From: Hyphomicrobiales bacterium
Lineage (GTDB): Bacteria > Pseudomonadota > Alphaproteobacteria > Rhizobiales > Beijerinckiaceae
Direction: 5' to 3'
Assembly (NCBI GenBank): GCA_900299065.1
Contig: OMIJ01000152.1
Location: 1 to 7,279, forward strand
DNA: 7,279 nt
Positions 1-6,598 of this stretch are shown here, piece after piece. The number at the start of each line of letters is the position of its first letter. Positions within the stretch are counted from its first letter, which is position 1. Below the pieces are notes generated by a model that ran no database searches, had not been told where the DNA came from, and saw only the letters and a program-made list of their open reading frames with translations. A program made the position numbers and the translations under genes.

Positions 1-1752
1 CTTTATCAGGAGCGATTGAAAGTTCTCAATGCGGCAGATTTTGGGGATCTCTTGCTTGAGGGCTTGCGTCTGTTGCGCGATCATCCAGATGTGTTGAGCG
101 ATTATCAGCGCCGCTTTCGCTATATTCTGGTTGATGAATATCAAGACACGAATGTGGTGCAATATTTGTGGCTGAAGCTGCTGGCGCAAAAGGCTCACAA
201 TATTTGTTGCGTGGGTGATGATGATCAATCCATCTATGCCTGGCGCGGGGCTGAGGTTGATAATATTCTGCGCTTTGAAAAAGACTTTCCCGGCGCCTTT
301 GTCGTGCGGCTTGAGCATAATTATCGCTCAACGGGGCATATTCTGGCCACTGCAGCAAAGCTCATCTCACATAATCAATCGCGACTAGGCAAAACTCTGT
401 TCACGCAAGATGAAGATGGTGAAAAGCCAAGCGTCACGGGTGTGTGGGATTCTGAGGAAGAAGCTCGCGTTATTGGTGAAGAGATTGAGCAGATCCAGCG
501 ACGTAAGGAATCGCTCAATGAAGTGGCTATTCTGGTACGGGCCTCATTTCAGATGCGCGAATTTGAAGAGCGCTTCATCACTCTGGGGCTTCCCTATCGT
601 GTGATTGGCGGGCCGCGCTTTTATGAGCGCGCGGAAATTCGCGATGCTCTGGCTTATTTGCGCTGTGTTGCACAGCCCTCGGATGATCTTGCCTTTGAGC
701 GCATTGTGAATGTTCCCAAGCGCGGTTTGGGTGATGCCACTTTGCAGCTCTTGCATGATCATGCGCGCACTGCGGGCATTCCTATGATCCAGGCAGCGCG
801 CATGATGATCGAGACCGAGGAGCTCAAGCCCAAGCCGCGGCAGACTCTCCGCGCTTTGTTACAGGATTTCTCACGCTGGGCTGATCTCATTCCCAATGTG
901 CCGCATCATGAATTGGCGCAGACCATTCTGGAGGAATCCGGCTATACGGATATGTGGCAGAAGGATCGTACGGCTGAAGCAGCCGGGCGCTTGGAAAACC
1001 TAAAAGAGCTTATTCGCTCTATGGAGGAATTTCCTGATCTTGCCGCCTTCCTTGAACATATCTCGCTAGTGATGGATGCTGAGAGCAAGGATGCAGGCGA
1101 GCGCGTGAGCATTATGACCTTGCATGCGGCCAAGGGACTTGAGTTTGAAACAGTCTTTCTGCCCGGTTGGGAAGAGGGGCTGTTTCCACATCAACGATCA
1201 TTGGATGAGAATGGTCGCGCGGGTCTCGAAGAAGAGCGGCGGCTTGCCTATGTCGGCATTACGCGAGCCAAGCGTCGCGCGAAGATTTATTTTGCCACCA
1301 ATCGGCGTATTCATGGCCTCTGGCAATCGACAATCCCCTCGCGCTTTCTTGATGAATTACCCAATGATCATGTTGAGGTGGTCGAATCTGTCAGCAGCTC
1401 GCAATATGGCAATTATGCACAATCGCGCTTTGCCAATCAGGATCAGTTTTCTTCCAGCTATGAAACGCCGGGCTGGAGACGGGCGCAAGCGCAATCACAT
1501 GCACAGACACAAAATCGCAATGGAGGGCAGGGGCGCTCCTGGTCGGGAGGTGGATCGCGATCCGCTTTGCAGATAGAAGGTGAAGTGATCGCCAAATCCT
1601 CGACGCAATCTGGATTGACCAAGGGCGAGCGTGTCTTTCATCAAAAATTTGGCAATGGCACAATCGTTCTCGTCGATGGCAATAAGCTCAGTGTTGATTT
1701 CGATAAAGCGGGGCGCAAAATGGTGCTTGAGAGCTTCGTCAAAAAGAACTGA
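1..1752 (+). CDS. uvrD: UvrD/PcrA-type superfamily 1A DNA helicase, C-terminal part (5' end outside window)
   Basis: ATP-dependent 3'-5' DNA helicase of the UvrD/PcrA/Rep family, acting in excision repair and in clearing blocked forks. The frame is open from base 1, so the start codon and the Walker A motif lie to the left; 583 codons are present of a usual total near 780-820 residues. Visible helicase motifs, in order: motif II VDEYQDTN (130-153), motif III CVGDDDQSIYAWRG (208-249), NYRS (319-330), motif V TLHAAKGLEF (1117-1146) and motif VI with LAYVGITRAK (1243-1272). A linker rich in Ser, Gln, Gly and Arg follows (about 1390-1570). The last 42 residues, starting GERVFHQKFGNGTI (1627-1668), match the C-terminal Tudor-like domain that contacts RNA polymerase in UvrD and PcrA. 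The gene converges on ilvC and ends 85 bases from its stop. The TTG at 16 is internal, not the start. Whether this is the main UvrD or a second paralogue cannot be settled without the N-terminus. Confidence 0.96.
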   Translation, partial: LYQERLKVLNAADFGDLLLEGLRLLRDHPDVLSDYQRRFRYILVDEYQDTNVVQYLWLKLLAQKAHNICCVGDDDQSIYAWRGAEVDNILRFEKDFPGAFVVRLEHNYRSTGHILATAAKLISHNQSRLGKTLFTQDEDGEKPSVTGVWDSEEEARVIGEEIEQIQRRKESLNEVAILVRASFQMREFEERFITLGLPYRVIGGPRFYERAEIRDALAYLRCVAQPSDDLAFERIVNVPKRGLGDATLQLLHDHARTAGIPMIQAARMMIETEELKPKPRQTLRALLQDFSRWADLIPNVPHHELAQTILEESGYTDMWQKDRTAEAAGRLENLKELIRSMEEFPDLAAFLEHISLVMDAESKDAGERVSIMTLHAAKGLEFETVFLPGWEEGLFPHQRSLDENGRAGLEEERRLAYVGITRAKRRAKIYFATNRRIHGLWQSTIPSRFLDELPNDHVEVVESVSSSQYGNYAQSRFANQDQFSSSYETPGWRRAQAQSHAQTQNRNGGQGRSWSGGGSRSALQIEGEVIAKSSTQSGLTKGERVFHQKFGNGTIVLVDGNKLSVDFDKAGRKMVLESFVKKN

Positions 1753-1780
1753 AGCCGATTTGGCTATAGATTGAGATCCG

Positions 1781-1810
1781 AAAAGAAAAAGCCGCCCTAA
1801 GGCGGCTTTT
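1781..1810. terminator. Bidirectional intrinsic terminator between the helicase gene and ilvC
   Basis: GCCGCC (1791-1796), loop CTAA, GGCGGC (1801-1806), flanked by an A run on the left and TTTT on the right, so the stem extends to 10 bp (1787-1796 with 1801-1810). It reads as a terminator on both strands. The minus strand has the longer U tract, because the A-rich stretch 1781-1790 has only one interruption. This fits its place between convergent genes: 35 bases after the helicase stop at its 5' arm and 27 bases beyond the ilvC stop. Confidence 0.9.
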
Positions 1811-1837
1811 GAATGTGTGAGGATCAGAGCAATTTGA

Positions 1838-2857
1838 TCAATTGCGTTCTTTATCGACCATTTTGTTCTTCGAGATCCAGGGCATCATAGCGCGCAGTTT
1901 GGCGCCGACATCTTCGATCTGATGAGCGGCTGCTCTGGCGCGTGTGGCCTTGAACGAGGTCTGGCTGACCTTGTTTTCGAGCATCCAGTCGCGGGTGAAT
2001 TTGCCGGTCTGAATGTCGTCAAGAACGCGCTTCATCTCAGCCTTTGTCTCGGGTGTGATGATGCGTGGGCCGGTGACATATTCGCCATATTCAGCGGTGT
2101 TCGAGATGGAATAGTTCATGTTGGCAATGCCGCCCTCATAGATGAGGTCAACAATCAGCTTCACTTCATGCAAGCATTCGAAATAAGCCATTTCGGGAGC
2201 ATAGCCAGCTTCCACGAGTGTTTCGAAGCCAGCGCGGATGAGTTCGACCAGACCGCCGCACAGAACAACTTGTTCGCCGAAGAGATCGGTTTCGCATTCT
2301 TCCTTGAACGTGGTTTCGATAATGCCCGCGCGGCCACCGCCAATGGCAGAGGCATAGGACAGGCCAAGATCATGAGCATTGCCCGAGGCATCTTGAGCAA
2401 TCGCCACAAGGCAGGGCACGCCGCCGCCGCGCTTGTATTCAGAGCGCACGGTGTGGCCGGGGCCCTTGGGGGCAACCATCAAAACGTCGAGATCCTTGCG
2501 AGGCTCGATCAGATTGAAATGCACGTTCAAGCCATGTGCGAAGAGGAGCGCAGCGCCCTTCTTCATATTGGGAGCAAGGCTCTCGCGATAAATGTCAGCC
2601 TGCAATTCATCAGGTGTGAGCATCATCACCACATCTGCCCATTTGGCCGCATCGGCGACTTCCATCACCTTCAGGCCTTCGCCTTCAGCCTTTTTGGCCG
2701 AGGGGGAGCCAGCGCGTAGCGCAACAACGACGTCCTTGACGCCCGATTCACGCATGTTGAGAACATGGGCATGGCCCTGTGAACCATAGCCGACAACGGC
2801 AACTTTCTTGCCCTTGATGAGATTAATGTCGGCATCCCGATCATAATAGACACGCAT
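1838..2857 (-). CDS. ilvC: Ketol-acid reductoisomerase (NADP+), class I
   Basis: Catalyses the Mg2+-dependent isomerisation and NADPH reduction of 2-acetolactate (or 2-aceto-2-hydroxybutyrate) to the dihydroxy acid, the second common step of valine, leucine and isoleucine synthesis; cytoplasmic. From the ATG at 2857 it is 339 residues, the standard length of the short (class I) enzyme. The N-terminal Rossmann domain shows GYGSQGHAH (residues 23-31), with R48, S51 and S53 placed to bind the NADPH phosphate. H108 and K131 lie in conserved FAHG and APKGPGH stretches. The knotted C-terminal domain carries the metal and substrate residues D191 and E195 (DLFGEQ), E227 and E231 (ECLHE) and S252. An in-frame TTG at 2899 would add 14 unrelated residues and is rejected, as MRVYYDRDAD is the family's normal N-terminus. 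No strong Shine-Dalgarno sequence precedes the start. It follows ilvN by 209 bases, with its own likely promoter in that gap. Confidence 0.98.
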   Translation of the reverse strand: MRVYYDRDADINLIKGKKVAVVGYGSQGHAHVLNMRESGVKDVVVALRAGSPSAKKAEGEGLKVMEVADAAKWADVVMMLTPDELQADIYRESLAPNMKKGAALLFAHGLNVHFNLIEPRKDLDVLMVAPKGPGHTVRSEYKRGGGVPCLVAIAQDASGNAHDLGLSYASAIGGGRAGIIETTFKEECETDLFGEQVVLCGGLVELIRAGFETLVEAGYAPEMAYFECLHEVKLIVDLIYEGGIANMNYSISNTAEYGEYVTGPRIITPETKAEMKRVLDDIQTGKFTRDWMLENKVSQTSFKATRARAAAHQIEDVGAKLRAMMPWISKNKMVDKERN

Positions 2858-2878
2858 GACTGAAGCTTTCTGATGAGG

Positions 2879-2897
2879 GCAGCGGTCCCCCCGCTGC
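2879..2897 (-). promoter_or_regulatory. GC-rich hairpin in the ilvC 5' untranslated region
   Basis: On the minus strand GCAGCGG and CCGCTGC form a perfect 7-bp stem around the loop GGGGA, ending 21 bases before the ilvC ATG. No U run follows, so it is not an intrinsic terminator. It would lie within the roughly 50-base untranslated region made from the predicted ilvC promoter, and could affect mRNA stability or translation start. Function is inference; only the inverted repeat is seen. Confidence 0.4.
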
Positions 2898-2913
2898 AAT
2901 GTGTGACAGGTGC

Positions 2914-2942
2914 GTTCTAAGCACCGATGAGGCTGACGTCAA
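2914..2942 (-). promoter_or_regulatory. Predicted sigma-70-type promoter of ilvC
   Basis: Minus strand: -35 TTGACG (2942-2937), 17-bp spacer, -10 TAGAAC (2919-2914). The -35 matches five of six consensus bases and the -10 four of six, with ideal spacing. Transcription would begin near 2907, giving an untranslated region of about 50 bases. The element sits just downstream of the terminator-like hairpin at 2964-2993, as expected if ilvC is transcribed separately from ilvBN. It has the same -35 hexamer and spacing as the predicted ilvB promoter. Confidence 0.55.
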
Positions 2943-2963
2943 AGGGGCTCTGCCTTTGGCGGC

Positions 2964-2993
2964 AAAAAATTCGTCCTCTGAAGGGCGAATTTT
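2964..2993 (-). terminator. Terminator-like hairpin between ilvN and ilvC
   Basis: On the minus strand AAAATTCG and CGAATTTT form an 8-bp outer stem. Beyond one mismatch, CCT/AGG extends it around a TCAG loop, and the 3' arm runs into six T in a row (2969-2964). It begins about 74 bases after the ilvN stop and lies upstream of the predicted ilvC promoter. The outer stem is AT-rich, so termination is probably partial. The plus strand reads as a hairpin with a shorter T run, but no plus-strand gene ends here. Confidence 0.5.
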
Positions 2994-3066
2994 GATCGAA
3001 AACTGCATTTGCCGGGCCAGAATAAATAAAAAGCCCAATAAATTCAGTAAATCAGGGGTCATAAGC

Positions 3067-3621
3067 CTACATGGCCATGGGCCCGCGTGTAATGGCAGCA
3101 ACTCCGGTCCGGGCAATTTCCACTAGCCCCAGGGGCCGCATAAGCTCGACAAAATCATCAATTTTGTTGGGCTTGCCGGTCAATTCAAAGACGAAGCTTT
3201 CGGTTGTCGCGTCTATCAGCTTGGCATGAAAAGCCTCGGCCAGTCGAAGAGCTTCGCTGCGCTCATCCCCTTTGCCGCGCACTTTGATCATGGCCAATTC
3301 GCGCTCAATGGCTCTGCCTGTCAAAGTCAGATCGGTGACTTTGTGAATAGGGACGATACGCTCTAATTGATGACCGATCTGCTCAATGGCTTCCGGCGGT
3401 CCAGATGTCACAATAGTGATCCGCGACAGATGCTCGCCATGCGCCACTTCTGCAACTGTGAGACTTTCAATATTATAGCCACGTCCCGAGAAGAGGCCGA
3501 CGACACGTGCCAGCACGCCAGGCTCATTGTCAACAATGACAGCAAGGGTATGGCTCTCGACATTTGATTTGCCCAGAGCCGAAGAATAGGGCGATGGGGG
3601 AAGGGGTGCAGGAGCATTCAT
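3067..3621 (-). CDS. ilvN: Acetohydroxyacid (acetolactate) synthase, small regulatory subunit
   Basis: Regulatory subunit of acetohydroxyacid synthase; also called ilvH. It raises the activity of the IlvB catalytic subunit and gives feedback inhibition by valine. The protein has 184 residues, at the usual size for the family. A short Pro/Ser-rich N-terminal extension (residues 1-20) precedes an ACT domain starting at HTLAVIVDNEPGVLARVVGL (24-43) and continuing SGRGYNIESLTV (45-56); Gly35 and Asn50 are at the positions known for effector binding in this family. The C-terminal small-subunit domain spans about 90-175, including the stretch FELTGKPNKIDDFVELM (145-161). It lies 45 bases after ilvB on the same strand with no terminator between, so the two are almost certainly co-transcribed. 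The ATG at 3621 is the only suitable start before the ACT domain; the upstream Shine-Dalgarno is weak, which fits translation dependent on ilvB. Confidence 0.97.
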   Translation of the reverse strand: MNAPAPLPPSPYSSALGKSNVESHTLAVIVDNEPGVLARVVGLFSGRGYNIESLTVAEVAHGEHLSRITIVTSGPPEAIEQIGHQLERIVPIHKVTDLTLTGRAIERELAMIKVRGKGDERSEALRLAEAFHAKLIDATTESFVFELTGKPNKIDDFVELMRPLGLVEIARTGVAAITRGPMAM

Positions 3622-3666
3622 GATAAAGATCCGTCTAGAGAAATAAGTCTGATCGTGCGCGTCATA

Positions 3667-5442
3667 TCAGACAAGCATTTTGCCCTTTTCATCGATAATG
3701 GAGCCGATCTCGAGTCCGCCATCATCGCCCAGTTCAGCCAAGATCATATCATTATGAGCCTTGCCTGACGGGATCATCGGGAAACAATTCTCCTCGGCTT
3801 CGATGATGCAATCAAAAACCACAACGCCGGGCGTTTCGATCATTTCCTTGATCGCACGGTCAAGATCATTGGGGTCTGAGCAGCGAATGCCCTTGGCGCC
3901 ATAGGCCTCGGCAAGTTTCACGAAATCAGGCAAGGATTCCGTGTAGCTTTCCGCATAACGTCCGCCATGCAGCAATTCCTGCCATTGGCGCACCATGCCC
4001 ATATATTGATTGTTGAGGATGAAGATTTTCACATTGGAGCGATATTGTTTGGCCGTCGACATTTCCTGAATGTTCATCAAGATGGATGCGTCGCCCGCAA
4101 TGTCGATCACCAAGGCATCGGGATGCGCCATTTGTGTGCCAATGGCGGCAGGCAAGCCATAGCCCATTGTGCCAAGGCCACCCGAGGTCATCCAGCGATT
4201 GGGTTCCTCGAAATGATAATATTGTGCCGCCCACATTTGATGTTGGCCGACTTCTGTTGTGATGTAGCAATCCTTATCGCGCGTGAGTTCATACAAGCGC
4301 TGGATGGCATATTGTGGTTTGATATTGGTCTTGGATGGGCGATAGGCCAAGGATTTTCGCCCGCGCCAGATCTCGATCTGTTTCCACCATTCTGTCAAAG
4401 CGGCTTTGTCAGTTTTCAGACTCCGCTCTTTCCAGACCTCCATCATGTCTTGTAAGACATGGGCGCAATCACCCACGATCGGCAGGTCAACACGGACATT
4501 TTTATTGATCGAGGAGGGATCAATATCAATATGAATCTTCTTTGAGTGAGGCGAAAAAGCATCGAGGCGTCCGGTGATGCGATCATCAAACCGCGCGCCC
4601 ACGCAAATCATCAAATCGCAATCATGCATGGTGTGATTGGCTTCATATGTGCCGTGCATACCCAGCATGCCAAGCCAATTCTTGCCCGAAGCCGGATAGG
4701 CTCCAAGTCCCATCAAGGTTGAGGTAATTGGAAAATCTGTCAGTGCGACAAAGTCACGGATGAGTTTAGAGGCCAGCGGACCTGAATTGATAATACCGCC
4801 CCCAGTATAGAAAACGGGGCGCTTGGCCTTCGCCATCATCTCAACTGCTTGCAGAATGCTGGCAGCATCGCCCTTCAAGCGCGGCTTATAGGTTTTATGC
4901 GCAGTGATTTCAGGCTTTTCATACCAGCCAGTTGCAAACTGAATATCTTTTGGCAGATCAATCACCACAGGACCCGGGCGTCCGTGTGAGGCAACATAAA
5001 AGGCCTCATGCAGAATCCGCGGCAGATCTTCAATGCTACGCACCAGATAATTATGCTTGGTGCAATGGCGCGTAATGCCGACGGTGTCGCATTCCTGGAA
5101 AGCATCCGAGCCAATCAAATGGGTCGGCACTTGTCCGGTGAAGCAGACCAGAGGAATGGAATCCAGCAGAGCATCGGTGAGGCCAGTCACCGCATTGGTT
5201 GCGCCGGGGCCGGAGGTCACCAGCAGCACACCAACCTTGCCAGTAGAGCGTGCATAGCCCTCAGCGGCATGGGCTGCGCCGCCTTCCTGACGCACCAGAA
5301 CGTGACGAACGTGGTTTTGCTGAAAAATGGCATCATAAATGGGCAGAACCGCGCCGCCAGGATAGCCAAACACAACATCGACACCTTGATCCTTCAAGGC
5401 CTCGACCACCATTTCCGCACCGGTCATCTGTCGTTTCGACAT
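3667..5442 (-). CDS. ilvB: Acetohydroxyacid (acetolactate) synthase, large catalytic subunit
   Basis: Thiamine-diphosphate enzyme condensing two pyruvates to 2-acetolactate, or pyruvate with 2-oxobutyrate to 2-aceto-2-hydroxybutyrate: the first committed step of branched-chain amino acid synthesis. Often named ilvI in related genomes. The protein is 591 residues. The N-terminal ThDP-binding domain shows FGYPGGAVLPIYDAI (25-39) and the catalytic glutamate E53 in RQEGGAAHAAEGYA. The central FAD-binding domain spans about 195-335, with VGARFDDRITG (281-291). The C-terminal domain holds the ThDP/Mg motif from GDAS (450-453) to NN (477-478). The start at 5442 is chosen because an AGGAGG lies nine bases upstream. 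The GTG at 5472 and ATG at 5469 lie upstream of that site, and the ATG at 5451 directly abuts it. First gene of the ilvBN unit, preceded by an attenuator-like leader. All expected active-site motifs are intact. Confidence 0.98.
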   Translation of the reverse strand: MSKRQMTGAEMVVEALKDQGVDVVFGYPGGAVLPIYDAIFQQNHVRHVLVRQEGGAAHAAEGYARSTGKVGVLLVTSGPGATNAVTGLTDALLDSIPLVCFTGQVPTHLIGSDAFQECDTVGITRHCTKHNYLVRSIEDLPRILHEAFYVASHGRPGPVVIDLPKDIQFATGWYEKPEITAHKTYKPRLKGDAASILQAVEMMAKAKRPVFYTGGGIINSGPLASKLIRDFVALTDFPITSTLMGLGAYPASGKNWLGMLGMHGTYEANHTMHDCDLMICVGARFDDRITGRLDAFSPHSKKIHIDIDPSSINKNVRVDLPIVGDCAHVLQDMMEVWKERSLKTDKAALTEWWKQIEIWRGRKSLAYRPSKTNIKPQYAIQRLYELTRDKDCYITTEVGQHQMWAAQYYHFEEPNRWMTSGGLGTMGYGLPAAIGTQMAHPDALVIDIAGDASILMNIQEMSTAKQYRSNVKIFILNNQYMGMVRQWQELLHGGRYAESYTESLPDFVKLAEAYGAKGIRCSDPNDLDRAIKEMIETPGVVVFDCIIEAEENCFPMIPSGKAHNDMILAELGDDGGLEIGSIIDEKGKMLV

Positions 5443-5451
5443 GGTACTCAT

Positions 5452-5457
5452 CCTCCT
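5452..5457 (-). promoter_or_regulatory. Ribosome binding site of ilvB (decides the start)
   Basis: Minus strand AGGAGG, a full match to the anti-Shine-Dalgarno, with nine bases to the ATG at 5442. An ATG directly abutting it (5451) has no spacing, and two further in-frame starts lie upstream of it, so 5442 is the supported start. It is the best ribosome binding site in the window. Confidence 0.85.
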
Positions 5458-5493
5458 GAACTGGGTCATCACTCTGCTGGAAATCCGGGCAAT

Positions 5494-5516
5494 AAAAAAG
5501 GCCCTCAGGGGGCCTT
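5494..5516 (-). terminator. Intrinsic terminator in the ilvB leader (putative attenuator)
   Basis: Minus strand AAGGCCC, loop CCTGA, GGGCCTT, followed directly by more T (six in a row counting the stem's last two) and then ATT. It lies upstream of ilvB, 51 bases before the ATG and about 100 bases after the predicted transcription start. It is also 205 bases or less from the miaA stop, so it could end miaA transcripts. Its position inside the transcribed ilvB leader, after a short Leu/Val-containing reading frame, suggests attenuation. The hairpin is seen; its regulatory use is inferred. Confidence 0.8.
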
Positions 5517-5521
5517 GGCAT

Positions 5522-5568
5522 GCGCCGGTTGCAGGATTACGGGGTCAATCCCGTCCTGTCTCCGGCGC
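5522..5568 (-). promoter_or_regulatory. Long imperfect hairpin in the ilvB leader, upstream of the terminator
   Basis: Minus strand GCGCCGG (5568-5562) pairs with CCGGCGC (5528-5522). Inside it CAGG (5558-5555) pairs with CCTG (5535-5532), and ACGGG (5554-5550) with CCCGT (5543-5539). That makes about 16 bp with small internal loops. It overlaps the 3' end of the putative leader peptide frame, whose stop codon falls in the apical loop. In an attenuator this would be the pause or anti-antiterminator structure. I could not find a strong competing antiterminator pairing by eye. Confidence 0.5.
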
Positions 5569-5598
5569 CAAAAATACTACGAGTCGTGATGACAACAC
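5545..5598 (-). CDS. Putative leader peptide of the ilvBN operon (17 codons)
   Basis: A GTG-started frame encoding MLSSRLVVFLAPETGRD. Leu, Val-Val and Leu codons are clustered at residues 6-10 (LVVFL), with another Leu at residue 2. An AGAGGA (5610-5605) lies six bases before the GTG, a good ribosome binding site. The frame begins shortly after the predicted transcription start and ends before the intrinsic terminator at 5494-5516. Regulatory codons for the pathway's end products in a short translated leader are the hallmark of ribosome-mediated attenuation in proteobacterial ilv operons. No Ile codon is present from this start; an in-frame GTG at 5616 would add one Ile but lies at the transcription start. 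Short frames like this arise by chance, so this stays a candidate. Confidence 0.5.
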   Translation of the reverse strand: MLSSRLVVFLAPETGRD

Positions 5599-5622
5599 AG
5601 CTATTCCTCTGTTCACAGCCTA

Positions 5623-5651
5623 TTGATACCCCCGCGCTGCAGGCGCGTCAA
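5623..5651 (-). promoter_or_regulatory. Predicted sigma-70-type promoter of ilvBN
   Basis: Minus strand: -35 TTGACG (5651-5646), 17-bp spacer, -10 TATCAA (5628-5623). The -35 matches five of six consensus bases and the -10 four of six. Transcription would start near 5616, giving a leader of roughly 175 bases before the ilvB ATG. The -35 hexamer contains the TGA stop codon of miaA (5650-5648), so the promoter begins exactly where miaA ends. Confidence 0.6.
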
Positions 5652-6598
5652 GCCTGCACAGAAGAGGCGTGCAGCAAGAGGCGGTCGATCTCGGCTTCGG
5701 AGTTTTGGGGCGAAATCCAGTGGAATTGCGGTAATTGATGGCGGATGAAGGTGAATTGCCGCTTGGCATAATGGCGGGGGTCACGTTTGCCCTTATCAAT
5801 GGCCTCGCCCAGGCTCATCTCGCCCCTCAAATAAGCAATGAGCCCTGGCACGCCATGGGCGCGCATGACGGGCAGGGCAGGGTCCAATTGGCGGCTGACC
5901 AAAGCTTCCACCTCAGACAGAGTGCCTTGCTCCATCATCAGATCAAAACGGGCATTGATGCGGTTATTGAGCAATCCTCGCTCGGGGGCGAGAAAGAGCG
6001 GCATGCAGTGTTCAATATTCAAAAGGGGTAAAGAGCGGCGGCCTTGAAACTCCAGCAGGCTGCGGCCAGTCGCGACCTTGACTTCCAATGCTCGCATCAA
6101 GCGCTGGCTATCGCTCGGGCGCAGGCGTTGTGCCATGGCTGGATCGAGGGCTGAAAGTTTTTCATGTAGTTCAGGCGCGCTGAGGGGTTGAAATTGAGTG
6201 CGCAATTCTTCGCGCAAAGCCTCGGGAACGGGGGGGATGTCGGATATGCCCTGTGTGAGGGCTTTGAAATAGAGCCCTGTCCCGCCAATCACTATGGGTA
6301 ATTGTCCCTTTTGTCGGACCAAGGCCAGGCAGGCCTCAATATCCTTTAGCCAGAGGCCGACAGAATAGTTCACCGCGCCATCGACATGGCCAAAGAGCTC
6401 ATGCGGGGCACGATCAAGATCAATTGGGTCGGGGCGGGCGGTGATAATGTGCAGATCGCGATAGACCTGCATGGAATCGGCATTTATGACACAGCCATTG
6501 AAACGTTCAGCCAGTCTGATCGCCAGAGCCGACTTGCCGCTGGCCGTCGGGCCTGCGATGAGGAAAGCTGAAATCGGGGCCTGATCTGTCATTGGCAT
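5648..6598 (-). CDS. miaA: tRNA dimethylallyltransferase MiaA
   Basis: Transfers the dimethylallyl group from DMAPP to N6 of A37 in tRNAs that read codons beginning with U, giving i6A37, which supports accurate decoding. The protein is 316 residues, typical for the family. It shows the P-loop GPTASGKS (16-23), then NADSMQVYRDL (39-49) with the catalytic Asp41, and HIITARP (50-56), a variant of the GTAKP stretch of E. coli MiaA. GGTGLYF (105-111) and QRLMRALEV (165-173) follow, then NNRINARFD (211-219), with Arg213 or Arg217 in the substrate region. The C-terminal signature is HYAKRQFTFIRHQ (276-288). The first ATG (6598) is taken; the ATG at 6592, two codons in, is equally possible since neither has a clear Shine-Dalgarno. 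The gene is divergent from serB across 41 bases and its stop overlaps the ilvB -35 box. Confidence 0.97.
   Translation of the reverse strand: MPMTDQAPISAFLIAGPTASGKSALAIRLAERFNGCVINADSMQVYRDLHIITARPDPIDLDRAPHELFGHVDGAVNYSVGLWLKDIEACLALVRQKGQLPIVIGGTGLYFKALTQGISDIPPVPEALREELRTQFQPLSAPELHEKLSALDPAMAQRLRPSDSQRLMRALEVKVATGRSLLEFQGRRSLPLLNIEHCMPLFLAPERGLLNNRINARFDLMMEQGTLSEVEALVSRQLDPALPVMRAHGVPGLIAYLRGEMSLGEAIDKGKRDPRHYAKRQFTFIRHQLPQFHWISPQNSEAEIDRLLLHASSVQA

Noticed and set aside
1922..2719. A 265-codon open frame on the plus strand, antisense to ilvC
   Set aside because: It lies wholly inside the clearly conserved ilvC gene, has no recognisable domain, and is explained by the codon bias of the minus-strand gene.
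2855..2899. Longer ilvC start at the TTG (2899)
   Set aside because: It would add 14 residues not typical of the family, and the ATG at 2857 gives the standard 339 residues. The extension also runs through the UTR hairpin.
3003..3045. Possible GGGC/GCCC pairing around a T-rich stretch just after ilvN
   Set aside because: Only four base pairs around a long loop; not a credible terminator compared with the hairpin at 2964-2993.
5440..5472. Alternative ilvB starts: GTG at 5472, ATG at 5469, ATG at 5451
   Set aside because: Two lie upstream of the AGGAGG and the third abuts it; only the ATG at 5442 has workable spacing.
5008..5589. A 193-codon plus-strand frame over the ilvB 5' half and leader
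   Set aside because: It is antisense to intact ilvB active-site motifs and has no family resemblance; a shadow of the real gene and its leader.
5561..5605. A second frame in the ilvB leader containing Val-Val-Ile codons (about 5596-5588)
   Set aside because: No ATG, GTG or TTG start precedes these codons in that frame within the predicted transcript, so there is no way to translate it conventionally.
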